From Helianthus annuus (lineage: Eukaryota; Streptophyta; Magnoliopsida; Asterales; Asteraceae), in NCBI RefSeq assembly GCF_002127325.2, contig NC_035441.2, positions 151,444,624-151,508,623 of the forward strand: DNA of 64,000 nt, written 5' to 3'. Every line of letters starts with the position of its first letter. The stretch's first letter is position 1. The notes under the pieces are model-generated. The model had not been told where the DNA came from. It did no database searches and saw only the letters and a list, made by a program, of their open reading frames with translations. This document shows positions 11,306-20,613 of the stretch, one piece after another. The position numbers and the translations under genes are program-made.

Positions 11306-11611
11306 GTGCGGTTGCGCTGCAACTCGCAGCAGCTGTGGACGAGCAGGTGGTATCCGCTGAGACAGAGGGCCCAGCCGACGAAGGGCACATCATCATGGCT
11401 AACGACAAGAAGCGTGTTTACGAAAAAGCTTCATTCACGTTGGACAGGACCATACACAGTAAAAGAGGTATTTCCTTATGGGACTGTTGCAATAGAGAAC
11501 GCGGACGGCGTTATTTTCAAGGTAAATGGGCATCGGTTGAAGGTTTACGTTGGAGGGCCGATCGAGTCGGCGGTGGAGGTTATCAAGCTCCACACCCCGC
11601 ATACAGCTTAA
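11306..11611 (+). pseudogene. Remnant of the integrase C-terminus (Athila/Tat type)
   Basis: The last ~60 codons read KLHSRWTGPYTVKEVFPYG, then a variable stretch and FKVNGHRLKVYVGG. This is the conserved end of Athila/Tat integrase, which reads approximately L-x-S-R-W-x-G-P-F ... F-K-V-N-G-H-R-L-K. The upstream half of the open frame does not resemble integrase, and the catalytic core with its D, D and E residues is missing. The remnant ends just before a GTGTGGGGA motif (11612-11620), as pol normally does in these elements. It is not expected to have enzyme activity. Confidence 0.75.
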
Positions 11612-11620
11612 GTGTGGGGA

Positions 11621-11880
11621 CATGAGTCTTGCTATCGACTCGCCAACAAAAATTTAGCATGAGTCTTGCTATCGACTCGCCGACAAAAATTTAGCATGAG
11701 TCTTGCTATCGACTCGCCAACAAAAATTTAGCATGAGTCTTGCTATCGACTCGCCGACAAAAATTTAGCATGAGTCTTGCTATCGACTCGCCGACAAAAA
11801 TTTAGCATGAGTCTTGCTATCGACTCGCCGACAAAAATTTAGCATGAGTCTACGCTACTGACTCGCGGATTAAAAATGTA
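11621..11880 (+). repeat. Tandem repeat, 37 bp, about 7 units
   Basis: Units start CATGAGTCTTGCTATCGACT at 11621, 11658, 11695, 11732, 11769 and 11806, with a diverged seventh at 11843. Six units are nearly perfect, alternating CGCCAAC and CGCCGAC. Each carries the dyad GAGTC...GACTC around an 8-base spacer. It follows directly on the GTGTGGGGA motif after the integrase remnant. Confidence 0.95.
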
Positions 11881-12869
11881 GCAAGAGCGTCAAAAGCGCT
11901 TTAGGGGTAAAATCGTCATTTTATGTGTTTTTCTAGTTTTAGCGTAATTTAGGAGTGTTTGGTAGTTTCCGTTTGTTTGTACAGTTTTTATACGTGCCGA
12001 GTGAAGGGTCTACGTGGGAATATTGTTAAAACATGTTGCGGATGGTAAAAATGGCGAAAAATGGCCAAAAAGAGTGCTGAAACTGGTTTCTGCAGCAAAC
12101 AGACACATCTGCAGATTTGGCATGACCGTGCCATGGGTCGCACGCCCGTGCGATTTCGGGCTGGCCTGCACCTCGAGTCGCACCCCCGTGCATTACCGAG
12201 GTCAAAGTGCAAGAATGGGTCAACATCGGATCCGCACCCCCGTGCGAAAATCCGCACCCCCGTGCGAAAATCCGCACGACCATGCGCATGGTCAGGGGCA
12301 TTTTGTCATTGTTCCAAATAAAAGCCCTCATCTGCATCCACTTCTCACATTCGCGAAACCCTACTGCACTCTCGTTCCTGGTCGATTTTTCCCCAAAATC
12401 GCACCATTTTTCGCACGGTTTCTCAGATCTTCTCGCACGGTTTGTTTTTTTTTTCTTGTCGATTTCCTGTTTTTATCGCTTTCTAGGGTTAGATTCTCCG
12501 ATTTCTTCAAGGCTTTTTAGGGTTCCCTTCATAAACAAATCGAAACCCTAGCCCTTGCAAGAACTTCACAAATCATGAACACCCGACTGATTTCCTAACC
12601 CCCTGTCACTAGAAACTTGAAAAATTTCGAAAAGATTTGACTGTTCTGATTCGGGGTTAAGAATCTGCAGAAAACGGGATCGCACTGTCGTTCTGTACAT
12701 GGAATGGTCGTGCGTACGCGGGTCGTTCATGATTTTTAACTGTGGTGCCGGATGTGCACGGTGATGCGACCAGTCGCATGTCCGTGCAATCCCGTCATGT
12801 TCCGATAATCAAGACCGCACTACCACTGATCTCGGTGACGCATGACCATGCGTCCATTCGCACGCCCGT
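11881..12869 (+). other. Internal spacer of the Athila-like element with palindromic words
   Basis: No supported coding region. Near 12130-12290 and 12680-12880 the word CGCACCCCCGTGCG and variants recur about ten times, the same palindrome as in the LTRs. The open frames over this stretch (for example 12014-12520) follow the repeats and have no recognisable domain. Confidence 0.6.
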
Positions 12870-13044
12870 GCGAAACACCCAGATCAGTTTGACAGAATCT
12901 TCATAACTGTGTGTTCGGCTGACCATGAAGAGGAGGAGCAGAATCAGCCACCATCCACACCACCACACCAGCAGTTCCAGCAGCACCAAGACTGGCCACC
13001 CGGCATCCCATCTTTCACGAGAGACGATGACGGTGAAGACGAGT
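12870..13044 (+). pseudogene. C-terminal tail of a lost ORF, acidic and glutamine-rich
   Basis: One frame reads HEEEEQNQPPSTPPHQQFQQ, then HQDWPPGIPSFTRDDDGEDE, and ends at TAG 13042-13044. The biased but orderly composition and the position before another GTGTGGGGA motif suggest the end of an element-encoded protein, perhaps an extra ORF or gag tail. No start or upstream domain is visible. I do not assign a function. Confidence 0.4.
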
Positions 13045-13422
13045 AGGAGTTGGTGGTGATGTTCGTTGGTGGTTTTTGTTATTATTTTAGTACTTGTTAT
13101 TTCGGGTGTTCTTTTTGCTTAGTATGTCGAACACCCTCGGATTGTATTGTATTTTCAAACACTTTACTTTCTGTTATGTCTTTGTTTGGACTAGTAGTAT
13201 TTATGTACATTATGGTTTATTTGTGTTTATTCTATTACTGTTCTGTTTTGCTGTGCCATATGACATACTTGCAGATTTTGGCTATCAAGTCTTTGACCGG
13301 AGCATATGACAGACGCAGCTTTGGAGGTCTCGATTCATCAGATATCATCTTGAGGGGAGTACTATTATCCTTTTTCTCTATATTTCGGGTTTCGCATTGG
13401 GGACAATGCGAAGTTCAAGTGT

Positions 13423-13435
13423 GGGGAGGGGGTTA
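13423..13435 (+). other. Internal polypurine-tract-like motif
   Basis: CAAGTGTGGGGAGGGGG follows ATTGGGGACAATGCGAAGTT. The motif recurs before the 3' LTR (14774-14788) and after the integrase remnant (11612-11620). In Athila-type elements a second polypurine tract between pol and the 3' region is common. Confidence 0.6.
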
Positions 13436-14069
13436 ACTTTGTTAAACTTTGTTTGTCCTCATATTTAAATAAAAAAAAAAAACCAGAAAAATCATTCAAA
13501 AATATCAGTTTTTTTTGTACGTATTTTAGTAAATAAACTGGTTGGTTGTGTTTTAGAAAGCTTCGGACATGATAAAAACTCGACAAGCAAAATATTTTTG
13601 AAAAAGGAAACCGGAAAGCGTGACAAACAAAGAAAGACTTACATGATAGTTTTCACACTTTTACCCATTCCTTCCGTTACGTGAGCATATTTGAGCCTTG
13701 ATATTGTCATGTATTTGTTCATTAGGAGTAGGAGTGAGCCGGATGTCATGTGTAATTTAGAACTTGTCACTAGAATGCTTGTTAAAACCATGAACTTGTG
13801 GATTTGTGTAAAAGTGATAGAGGCACTTAGATTACCCCTTTGTTGTAAACCTTGTTCTTTGTGTTGTGCTCCCCGTAAACCTTACATTACCCTTTAGGAT
13901 TAACCATGTCGAGCCTTCCCGTTTACCTTTGTTTACCCAACATAATCGCCCACTTAGCCAAATTTAGCCTTTTTATGTTTTAAACCTTTTAGTGTTGAAA
14001 CTCGGTCAAAATAATCGTTTAACTAGCGCTTGTTATAGTTTATTATTCATTGTATAAATCCATTAGTTT

Positions 14070-14070
<1 letters not shown>

Positions 14071-14100
<30 letters not shown>

Positions 14101-14141
14101 CACAAAAAAAAACAAAAACAAAAAAAAAACAAAAAAAAACA
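14071..14141. repeat. Poly(A)-rich low-complexity tract
   Basis: About 70 bp of A runs interrupted only by C (AAAAAC units). A second pure A run lies at 11159-11180. Both are inside the Athila-like element. Confidence 0.9.
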
Positions 14142-14773
14142 GAAAATAAAACACCCTAAAATAGGGTGAAGTTGATAAGAATCGAGCAAATTTTGAATGC
14201 TTAAATGTTAAAATTTCGTTGATAAGCTCGATTGCGCAATAGTCGCCTCTTTAAGGCATTTGTATGTAAAGTTGTATACTTTGTTGCTAGTTAAACGCTA
14301 ATACCGAGTTTTAACCATTTTCGCCACTTTATATGTCTACTTCCATACCCTTCGCCCAAGCCTAACGTTACAACCCGTAAAGACCTCTTGATTTACACTT
14401 ATTCGCATGTTAGTTGGTGGAGACGAGATCTTATGACAAGCTTATGATATTGCATATTTCATTGACGTGGCATTGAGTGTTTGCACATACACATTTTATG
14501 TATGTTTCATAAATAAAACCGAGTGTGTGTCAATATTGTGAGTCGTGTGAAGATTAACATGTTGAGTCAATTAAATGTGAAGTCACGGCTTTTTGGTTGT
14601 CGCTATTATAATCGCATATGCTTGTTGGGTTTGAGTCTTTTGATGTTGTCTTTCGACAAACCGGCTAACCGTTTATAGTAGTTTTCAATAAAATAGTGTG
14701 TAAATTATCGTTCTTGTTTTGTTCCGTCTTTTATTGCTTTTTAGTTCAGCTTGCTTGAGGACAAGCAAGGTTC

Positions 14774-14788
14774 AAGTGTGGGGAGATT
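14774..14788 (+). other. Polypurine tract of the Athila-like element
   Basis: AAGTGTGGGGAGATT abuts the 3' LTR start at 14789. It is the expected plus-strand primer site. Confidence 0.8.
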
Positions 14789-16713
14789 TGATATTCGCTA
14801 ATTTACACATATTTTAGTCCCCCATTTTATCCCCATTTTATGCGTTTTCGGCCGTAAAACCGTCATGCGGATACTTAATCATGTATACTTTTGTTTACAG
14901 GCCTAAAACAACATACCAGACAAGATGATAGTGAAAACGAGGATTTTCCGGGCGAAACGAATGAACTGCGAACATTCTGTGGAAAATTCTGACCTGGGCA
15001 AGTTGCACCCCCGTGCGACTGGTGGCACCCCCGTGCGGATGCGACAATAAGGCTCAGCGCGGCGTTGCACCCCCATGCAACTGGTGGCACCCCCGTGCGG
15101 ATGCGACAACAAAGCTCAGTTCAGCGTTGCACACCCAGTGCGATCAGGAGTGCAACGAAATCCCGGCAACGCACCCCCGTGCGACTGGTTGCACCCCCGT
15201 GCGACTGGTTGCACCCCCATGCGGATTCGATGACCAGCCCCGATCCCGGATATGCACGCCCGTGCCAATTGAAGAACGGCCGTGCGTGTCCGAAGACCAG
15301 TCAACGATCTGTGACGTCACGCAGTATGGTGGACCACCACCAATAATTGCTTAAAGTGCACGGTCGTGCAATCGGAGAACGACCGTGCGACGTCGAAAAA
15401 GCATAAAAACAGAACAGAACCATTCTATTAGTAACTCTGGACATTTTGGGAGCTCTGCAGGCGATTTTGAGGCTCCGAAGGCTGCTGCTTTCACTCGGAT
15501 TCAAGCCACATTGCCCGGTTTTGCTCATTTACTATCCAGATTCTCATTCTTATGCTTGTTTATGGTTTGGTTTCTCAAATCTTTCCATACTTTTGTTACA
15601 TTTCAAGCATTTAGACTGATTATTATGTATTAATGTAAGCCTTTGGGCAAAAACACAACAATCCCTTGCTTGATTAGTATGTTAATCTATGTTTGTAATG
15701 ACATTTTGAAGTATTTTCTATGACTATCTTTGATGATTAGTTTGCAACCTTGTTATTGATATTGATTTCTTGATTATAAGTAATTGTGTTGGATGATTGG
15801 TGCTTGGTTAGGTAAGATAGTTGCAAAATGAAGCTTATTTAATCATGTATTAGTAAACTTTTAATTTGGTTAACTAGTTTAACTTGGTTAAAATGTAGGC
15901 ACCATGATACTCTAACGGGTTAGTGGTTTAATAAAATGCAATTATTATTAATCAAGAGAGCTTGCCCTCACGGAAGGACTCTAACGGGTTAGATGGTGTT
16001 GTTATGAATTCTTGCCATGATTTGTTAGCTTAGTTAGTAGTTTCGGCCAAAATTGCTATCTTGGTGAATTTATGTGTAAGATTTGTAAAATGAACTCGGT
16101 TGTGATTTAATCTAGTTTATGCTTGTCTCGGTGGCTGCATTGTGTTTATCGGTGTTGCTTTCCTTGATTAAGTGAGGTTAGAAAACTCCTAACGGATGAC
16201 TAACTTATTTTTAGGAGATTTTTGTAGACATTAATCAATCGCACGTTAAAGAACAATTTTAGGTGGTTAAAGTGTGTTTATCGTTTTAACTTTCCGAATG
16301 ATTGTCATGTTAGGATTCCCGAAAGGGATACTAATTGTCTCAAAATGGAAAATTGACCGAATGCTTCTAAATGCCAAAACTGACTTAGTTGACATGCTGC
16401 GGTTGTGTATTAAGCAAGGCTATTTATATACTATGATTTATAAGTATTTATTTATGCTTACTTTAGTTTAATTAAAAAACCAAAACAAATTATGTTTTTA
16501 CCGGTAATTTAGTGATAAAGGTCTAGTATTATTTCTCCGCCCATTTCCGTGGATCGATACTTGGTTCTTACCGATACTTTACTACATATATGACGGGGTA
16601 CACTTGCCTCTTTCGTGTGTGTTTTGATGTAAAAGTAATAATCACTTTTATAAATTTAAAACCAATTCGTGTGTAATTTCATTGTAAAAATATGTATAGT
16701 CACGCACGTACCA
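14789..16713 (+). repeat. 3' LTR of the Athila-like element
   Basis: 1925 bp, the same length as the 5' LTR. The only difference I noticed is one base in the GGCTCAGCxCGGCG phrase (T in the 5' copy, G here). It is followed by the target duplication ACCCT at 16714-16718, after which element A's LTR resumes. Confidence 0.95.
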
Positions 16714-16718
16714 ACCCT

Positions 16719-17290
16719 CATGCGCGGTGCGTCCATTTGGCTCACTACCATGCGCGCGTGCGCCTTAGTCCCATGTGCACCTGCGCGCGTGCGCCACGTC
16801 ACCTGTAAGCCTCTACGAGCACGCCATACAGTCGCGCCGTTTTGGCCACCTGTGTGCCATCAAAGCGCCACATTGCGCCTCATCGCCCACGCCACGCGCG
16901 CGCGCGTGTGCGAGTGCGAGTGCAAGTTAGGGTGCTCCGCACCCTTCGCGAGTACACTAGTGTGTGCTTCCATGAAACAATTAGGATGGAGAGTTCCCAC
17001 TTAAATACCCCTTTAAGTTTCATCTCTCATCCGATGTGGGACAAGGTGCCACTTTCCCACATTTTCAGTATTCAAGTTTCAAACACCAAACTTTGAGCAT
17101 CGATATCTCATTCATCTTAGCTCCGTTTTGGACGTGGTTTAGTTTGTTGCAAATCCCTTCCAACGTAGAACACAAACCCACAAATAAATATATAAAACCC
17201 TCTCATTTTATTATATTTATTTCTAGTCCAAAATAGGAAAAAATCATTTTCCTATATTTGTGAGAAAGCTATTTCCACAAATTTCCAACA
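16719..17290 (-). repeat. 3' LTR of copia element A, proximal part
   Basis: Continues the LTR broken at 8849 and matches 44260-44859. It contains a CG-rich segment at 16720-16930 with repeated GCGCGTGCGCC words, then ends TTTCCAACA. The open frames over the CG-rich stretch (16669-17004) reflect composition only. Confidence 0.9.
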
Positions 17291-17653
17291 ATCCCCCACA
17301 TGAATAGAAATCGATCTATCAAGTTTCAACGATACACGTTCAACAGTTGAGTATTGTAAGATAGGTAGGTGTAACCTTTGAACCTTCTTTTATGAAGCAT
17401 ACTTAGCCTCCTAGGGTCTTGTAGACGCGGTGTCTTTGAACAATCCCCTCATTTATGTAGGCGACAACATACATTCACACAATACTCCCCAAGTCGAGTC
17501 AAGTCCTCATGGTTGTGTCCGTTTATGGTCATGGAACACGTTCCTGGTTCTGCGAGAGCTCTAGGATTTGCGCCTCCCCACAAATCCATTCGAAGCGACC
17601 CCACTTCTCTCTTACATAGGTGATTTCTCTGAATCATTAAAAACATCATGGTT
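17291..17653 (-). other. Polypurine tract and 3' untranslated part of copia element A
   Basis: On the minus strand ATTCATGTGGGGGATTG abuts the LTR, a standard copia polypurine tract at 17291-17303. The rest is the region between pol and 3' LTR, cut at 17653 by the gypsy insertion. No coding region. Confidence 0.8.
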
Positions 17654-18995
17654 TGTAGCAACTCTCACCAAAACTATTAAGTTATTAATTTATTTAGGAA
17701 ACCCTAATTAAGACCCACAAGTAATCCTGCATAAACCCTAAAATTTTCAAAATAATCAGAATCAGGATCAGGGCCCCTAAAACTCAAGGGGGGTAAACCA
17801 TAATTGACGATTATCATCATAACTCGCTGTCGAAATCGAATTTTCATGAAACGTCGACTCAGTAGGCCTAGGCTGGTGATCAAGCAAGCCTACCCTATTT
17901 GGCCTTCCCCCGCGATACGCGACAGGTGCAGAGGATCCTGTCGCGACACGTGGGCGGGTCCAAATTAGGGTATAAATACAGGGGCTTGGGACTTGAAGTT
18001 TGGCGCTATTTCGATGTTAAAACTCGCTTCGTACACTGAGTTATATGCTGTTTACTTCAAAACACACACACACACCGCACAAAACGCCGCCACGACGACA
18101 GGGTAATAACTCGATCGCTGCTACGATTCAATATCCGATCGATTGAAACTATCCAATGGATGTTTAAGTGTTGCCCACATTAGGGTTATATTTTGTCATT
18201 CGTCGTGAATTCGATGGATGTTTAGTATTGCACTTTGTCATTCGTTGTGAGGGTTGTATCTCGTGAGTTATCGTAAATGTTGTATTAGTTACTAACCTAG
18301 TTCGTGTGCATTGTTGTTTAAATTAGGTTATCAGGCTTATCAGTAGGCTAAACTCTGCCCGTATAAATCTGCAATGTGAGTCATTCTCTTTTTACCAAAT
18401 TTGCTTTCAAAATCATGTTTGGTTTTAAAGTTATAATTACAGGGATTAAGTTTTTGTAATCTTCAATTACTGTCGGTATGTGGGGTTTTGTATACATTAC
18501 TTGATACCCGTCACCATTGGACAATAAGTTAGCCAATGGGTGATCTGACCATAGTCACAGATACAGTCGAGTGACAAATACCGATTTGGGGTAATTGGTT
18601 GATAGAAGCATTGTAATCTCCCTTAATACTGTGGATTATAACAATGTGTCGTTTTGTGCAACTTAAATGACTCGCCAGTATTTCTTGCTGATAAAACCTT
18701 TTTAAAACATGTTTCATGTGATCTGCTGTGAATTAAGGAAAAAGTGTTGTGGAGCACTAGCAAGCTTGAAGTAGTGGCTTAATAAAATAAATAAACATGT
18801 TTTGTAAACCATGGGTTTCTCGGTGAAATTCCCTTATTGTAAATTATGGGTTTTATCCCGAATTATGAAATAAAATAATCGGGCATTTCAAGTTTTAAAA
18901 GATCCTGTTAAAATTTCCGCTACCATAATAAACAATACCACGGGTTTCTGTCCCACGGCTCTTGGACCAGGTCAAACCGGGTCGGGGTCGTGACA
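17654..18995 (+). repeat. 5' LTR of the Tekay-like element
   Basis: TG...CA, 1342 bp, paired with 25161-26497. It contains a clear TATA box at 17971-17978 and a CACGTG G-box at 17948-17953 just upstream. The G-box is altered to CACGCG in the 3' copy. Confidence 0.95.
17948..17978 (+). promoter_or_regulatory. LTR core promoter: G-box and TATA box
   Basis: CACGTG is followed about 20 bp later by TATAAATA (17971-17978). The same TATA box stands at 25476-25483 in the 3' LTR. The transcript start would be expected near 18005. The sequence motif is seen; activity is inferred. Confidence 0.6.
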
Positions 18996-19003
18996 GAAAA
19001 AGG

Positions 19004-19016
19004 TGGTATCAGAGCC
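19004..19016 (+). other. Primer binding site, initiator Met-tRNA type
   Basis: TGGTATCAGAGCC, 8 bp after the LTR end. Confidence 0.92.
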
Positions 19017-19114
19017 ACTGGTTTAAGCCGATTAAGTATTTAGAAATACTTAATTTATCTGATTGCCATTCTGTGATTTTGTGAATTTTTTAGTTTACAA
19101 AATTTTAACTTAGG

Positions 19115-19816
19115 ATGTGTGCGTCTTCGTGTGCTAACAGCATGAACAAACTATCAGAAGCCCTTCAGAATTTTTCTATCCATAGCACAGATATGGATAC
19201 CACTGGTACTGTCACTGGATACCAGGCAGATGTCGAGGAGCCTATGGTGTTCAAAGCCCAACCACAGGAGAAACCAAAAGTAGTGAAAAAGAGGCATAGG
19301 TGGGTAGGTTGGAGGCGTGTACGCAGGAAAAAGCCAGCAACACAGAAAACTATGAAAAAGGAAGACCCAAAAGATAAGAGAAAAGGAATAGAGACTGGGG
19401 AGAGTTCCAGGCAAAACCAGGAAATACTATCTTGGGAAGAAGAGTTGGACCGTAAATTGGCACTTGGCGACATCATCGGACCAGCCAATGAAACTCTCTT
19501 TAACTACCCAACTGAAGCCCTACTTCCTGTTAACCTAGAACCTGCCATTCCAGATCCCATTGTTCACCTTAGACCTCTACCAGGAGCACTGGAGGAATGG
19601 TGGACTACCGACTGGCAATTTCAGAACCTTATGAATAGCCCTAACACCTTTTTCCCTCAATTCGACCCGGAACCTGCACCGAACCCACCAATGAGCAACG
19701 AAAACTTAGCTGAACTCCGCCGCTATGGCGAGGAACTGGTGGATGCCGGAAATAGAATTAGGGAGGTAGGAGAGCAGATCTCCTGGAAGTACGACGAGAG
19801 GGAACGTCGCTTCTGA
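19115..19816 (+). CDS. Extra ORF upstream of gag (ORF-a), unknown function
   Basis: 233 codons from ATG 19115, just 99 bp after the primer site, in the place where gag would normally start. I recognise no family. It has a strongly basic segment KKRHRWVGWRRVRRKK (near residues 59-74), a K/E-rich linker, then SWEEELDRKLALGD (near 107-120), a proline-rich middle (PVNLEPAIPDPIVHLRPLPG) and a possibly helical charged C-terminus. The order KAQ..., K-K-R-x-R/N-W, S-W-E-E/D-E-L-D-R/K-K, V-N-L-E/D-P is repeated in the next ORF (20058-20398), suggesting duplication. Extra ORFs between primer site and gag are known in some plant gypsy elements, but this pair is not one I recognise. The ATG is preceded by TTTTAACTTAGG, like a 3' splice site. 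Confidence 0.6.
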   Translation: MCASSCANSMNKLSEALQNFSIHSTDMDTTGTVTGYQADVEEPMVFKAQPQEKPKVVKKRHRWVGWRRVRRKKPATQKTMKKEDPKDKRKGIETGESSRQNQEILSWEEELDRKLALGDIIGPANETLFNYPTEALLPVNLEPAIPDPIVHLRPLPGALEEWWTTDWQFQNLMNSPNTFFPQFDPEPAPNPPMSNENLAELRRYGEELVDAGNRIREVGEQISWKYDERERRF

Positions 19817-20057
19817 AATGCCACCTAACAGGGATAGTAGTGGGTTGTGTGGTTGTAGCTGTATAATAATAATAATAGTAAAAATAGAAATCTTGTAAAA
19901 TAGCTTAAAAATAAAACGTTGTAAGATACAAGGTGTGTACGAATGCATAATATAATATATAAAAATCGAATAGTCGCAAGATCGACAATTTTGGCTATAC
20001 GTGTTAGTTTGAATATGTGTGTTTTTGTGTTATTTGACTATTTATTAATTTACAGAA

Positions 20058-20398
20058 TGGGTAAGCAAAAGCTTTCGGACATTTATCGCCAACTAGATAG
20101 TGCCCAAAAGGATAAAGGAACCTCATCTCAATCAAATTCCTCAAGATATTCAGTAAATACTAATGAAGGAATATTTATTCGTAAGGCACAGTATGAGAAC
20201 CCACTTACTACCAAGAAAAGAAATTGGATTATTAGAAAAAGCCACGAGAAAATAGGGACGTCCAATTCAAAAGAAGTGATAGTTAATAAGGAGACTCAGG
20301 AAATAGGCAAAAACCCGTCGTGGGAAGACGAATTAGATAAAAAAAAATGGGCAGATCTCTATATGTTAGCCATTACAGCAGTGAATCTTGATCCTTAA
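20058..20398 (+). CDS. Second extra ORF upstream of gag (ORF-b), diverged copy of ORF-a
   Basis: I place the start at ATG 20058 (MGKQKLSDIYRQLDSAQK), not at the upstream ATG in the same frame, because it follows TTAATTTACAGA, a good 3' splice-site look-alike. 113 codons. It shares with ORF-a the sequence order KAQYENP...KKRNW, then NPSWEDELDKK, then AVNLDP, but lacks the long C-terminal half. Function is unknown. A shortened paralogue or decaying duplicate are both possible. It ends 230 bp before the gag ATG. Confidence 0.5.
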
Positions 20399-20613
20399 TT
20401 AAGATAAACTGCCAAACCTAGACCAAGCCTGGAAGATAAACAAATAAATAAGAGGCAATAAACTAAATGCGGAGCATAATCATCATAGCCAAATTAGATA
20501 ACAGTATTTCAGTTGTAAGTTGTAATAGATATATAAGATTGCTGTGTTTGCTATTTTAAATAAAGTTTGGTTGTACAGTATACCAAAATGTTTATACTAA
20601 ATAATAGTTGTGA

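Larger units (their letters stand above)
8850..16713 (+). mobile_element. Non-autonomous Athila/Tat-like LTR retrotransposon
   Basis: Identical-length 1925-bp LTRs (8850-10774 and 14789-16713) start TGATATTCGC and end ACGTACCA. They are flanked by a perfect ACCCT target duplication (8845-8849 and 16714-16718). The primer site at 10781-10798 matches the tRNA-Asp type used by Athila and related gypsy elements. The internal 4 kb contains only a small remnant of integrase and an acidic ORF tail, with no gag, protease or RT, so it depends on proteins from other elements. The LTRs differ at one position I noticed (9118 region T versus G), which means very recent insertion. Confidence 0.92.

Noticed and set aside
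11621..11880. CRISPR-like array
   Set aside because: The 37-bp units are contiguous without unique spacers and the DNA is a plant retrotransposon.
12014..12520. 168-codon ORF inside the Athila-like element
   Set aside because: It spans palindromic repeats and a T-rich stretch, with competing frames on both strands and no recognisable domain.
16669..17004. ORF in the CG-rich part of element A's LTR (and 44216-44552)
   Set aside because: Three frames are open together because of the CG-rich composition; it is also cut by the LTR junction.
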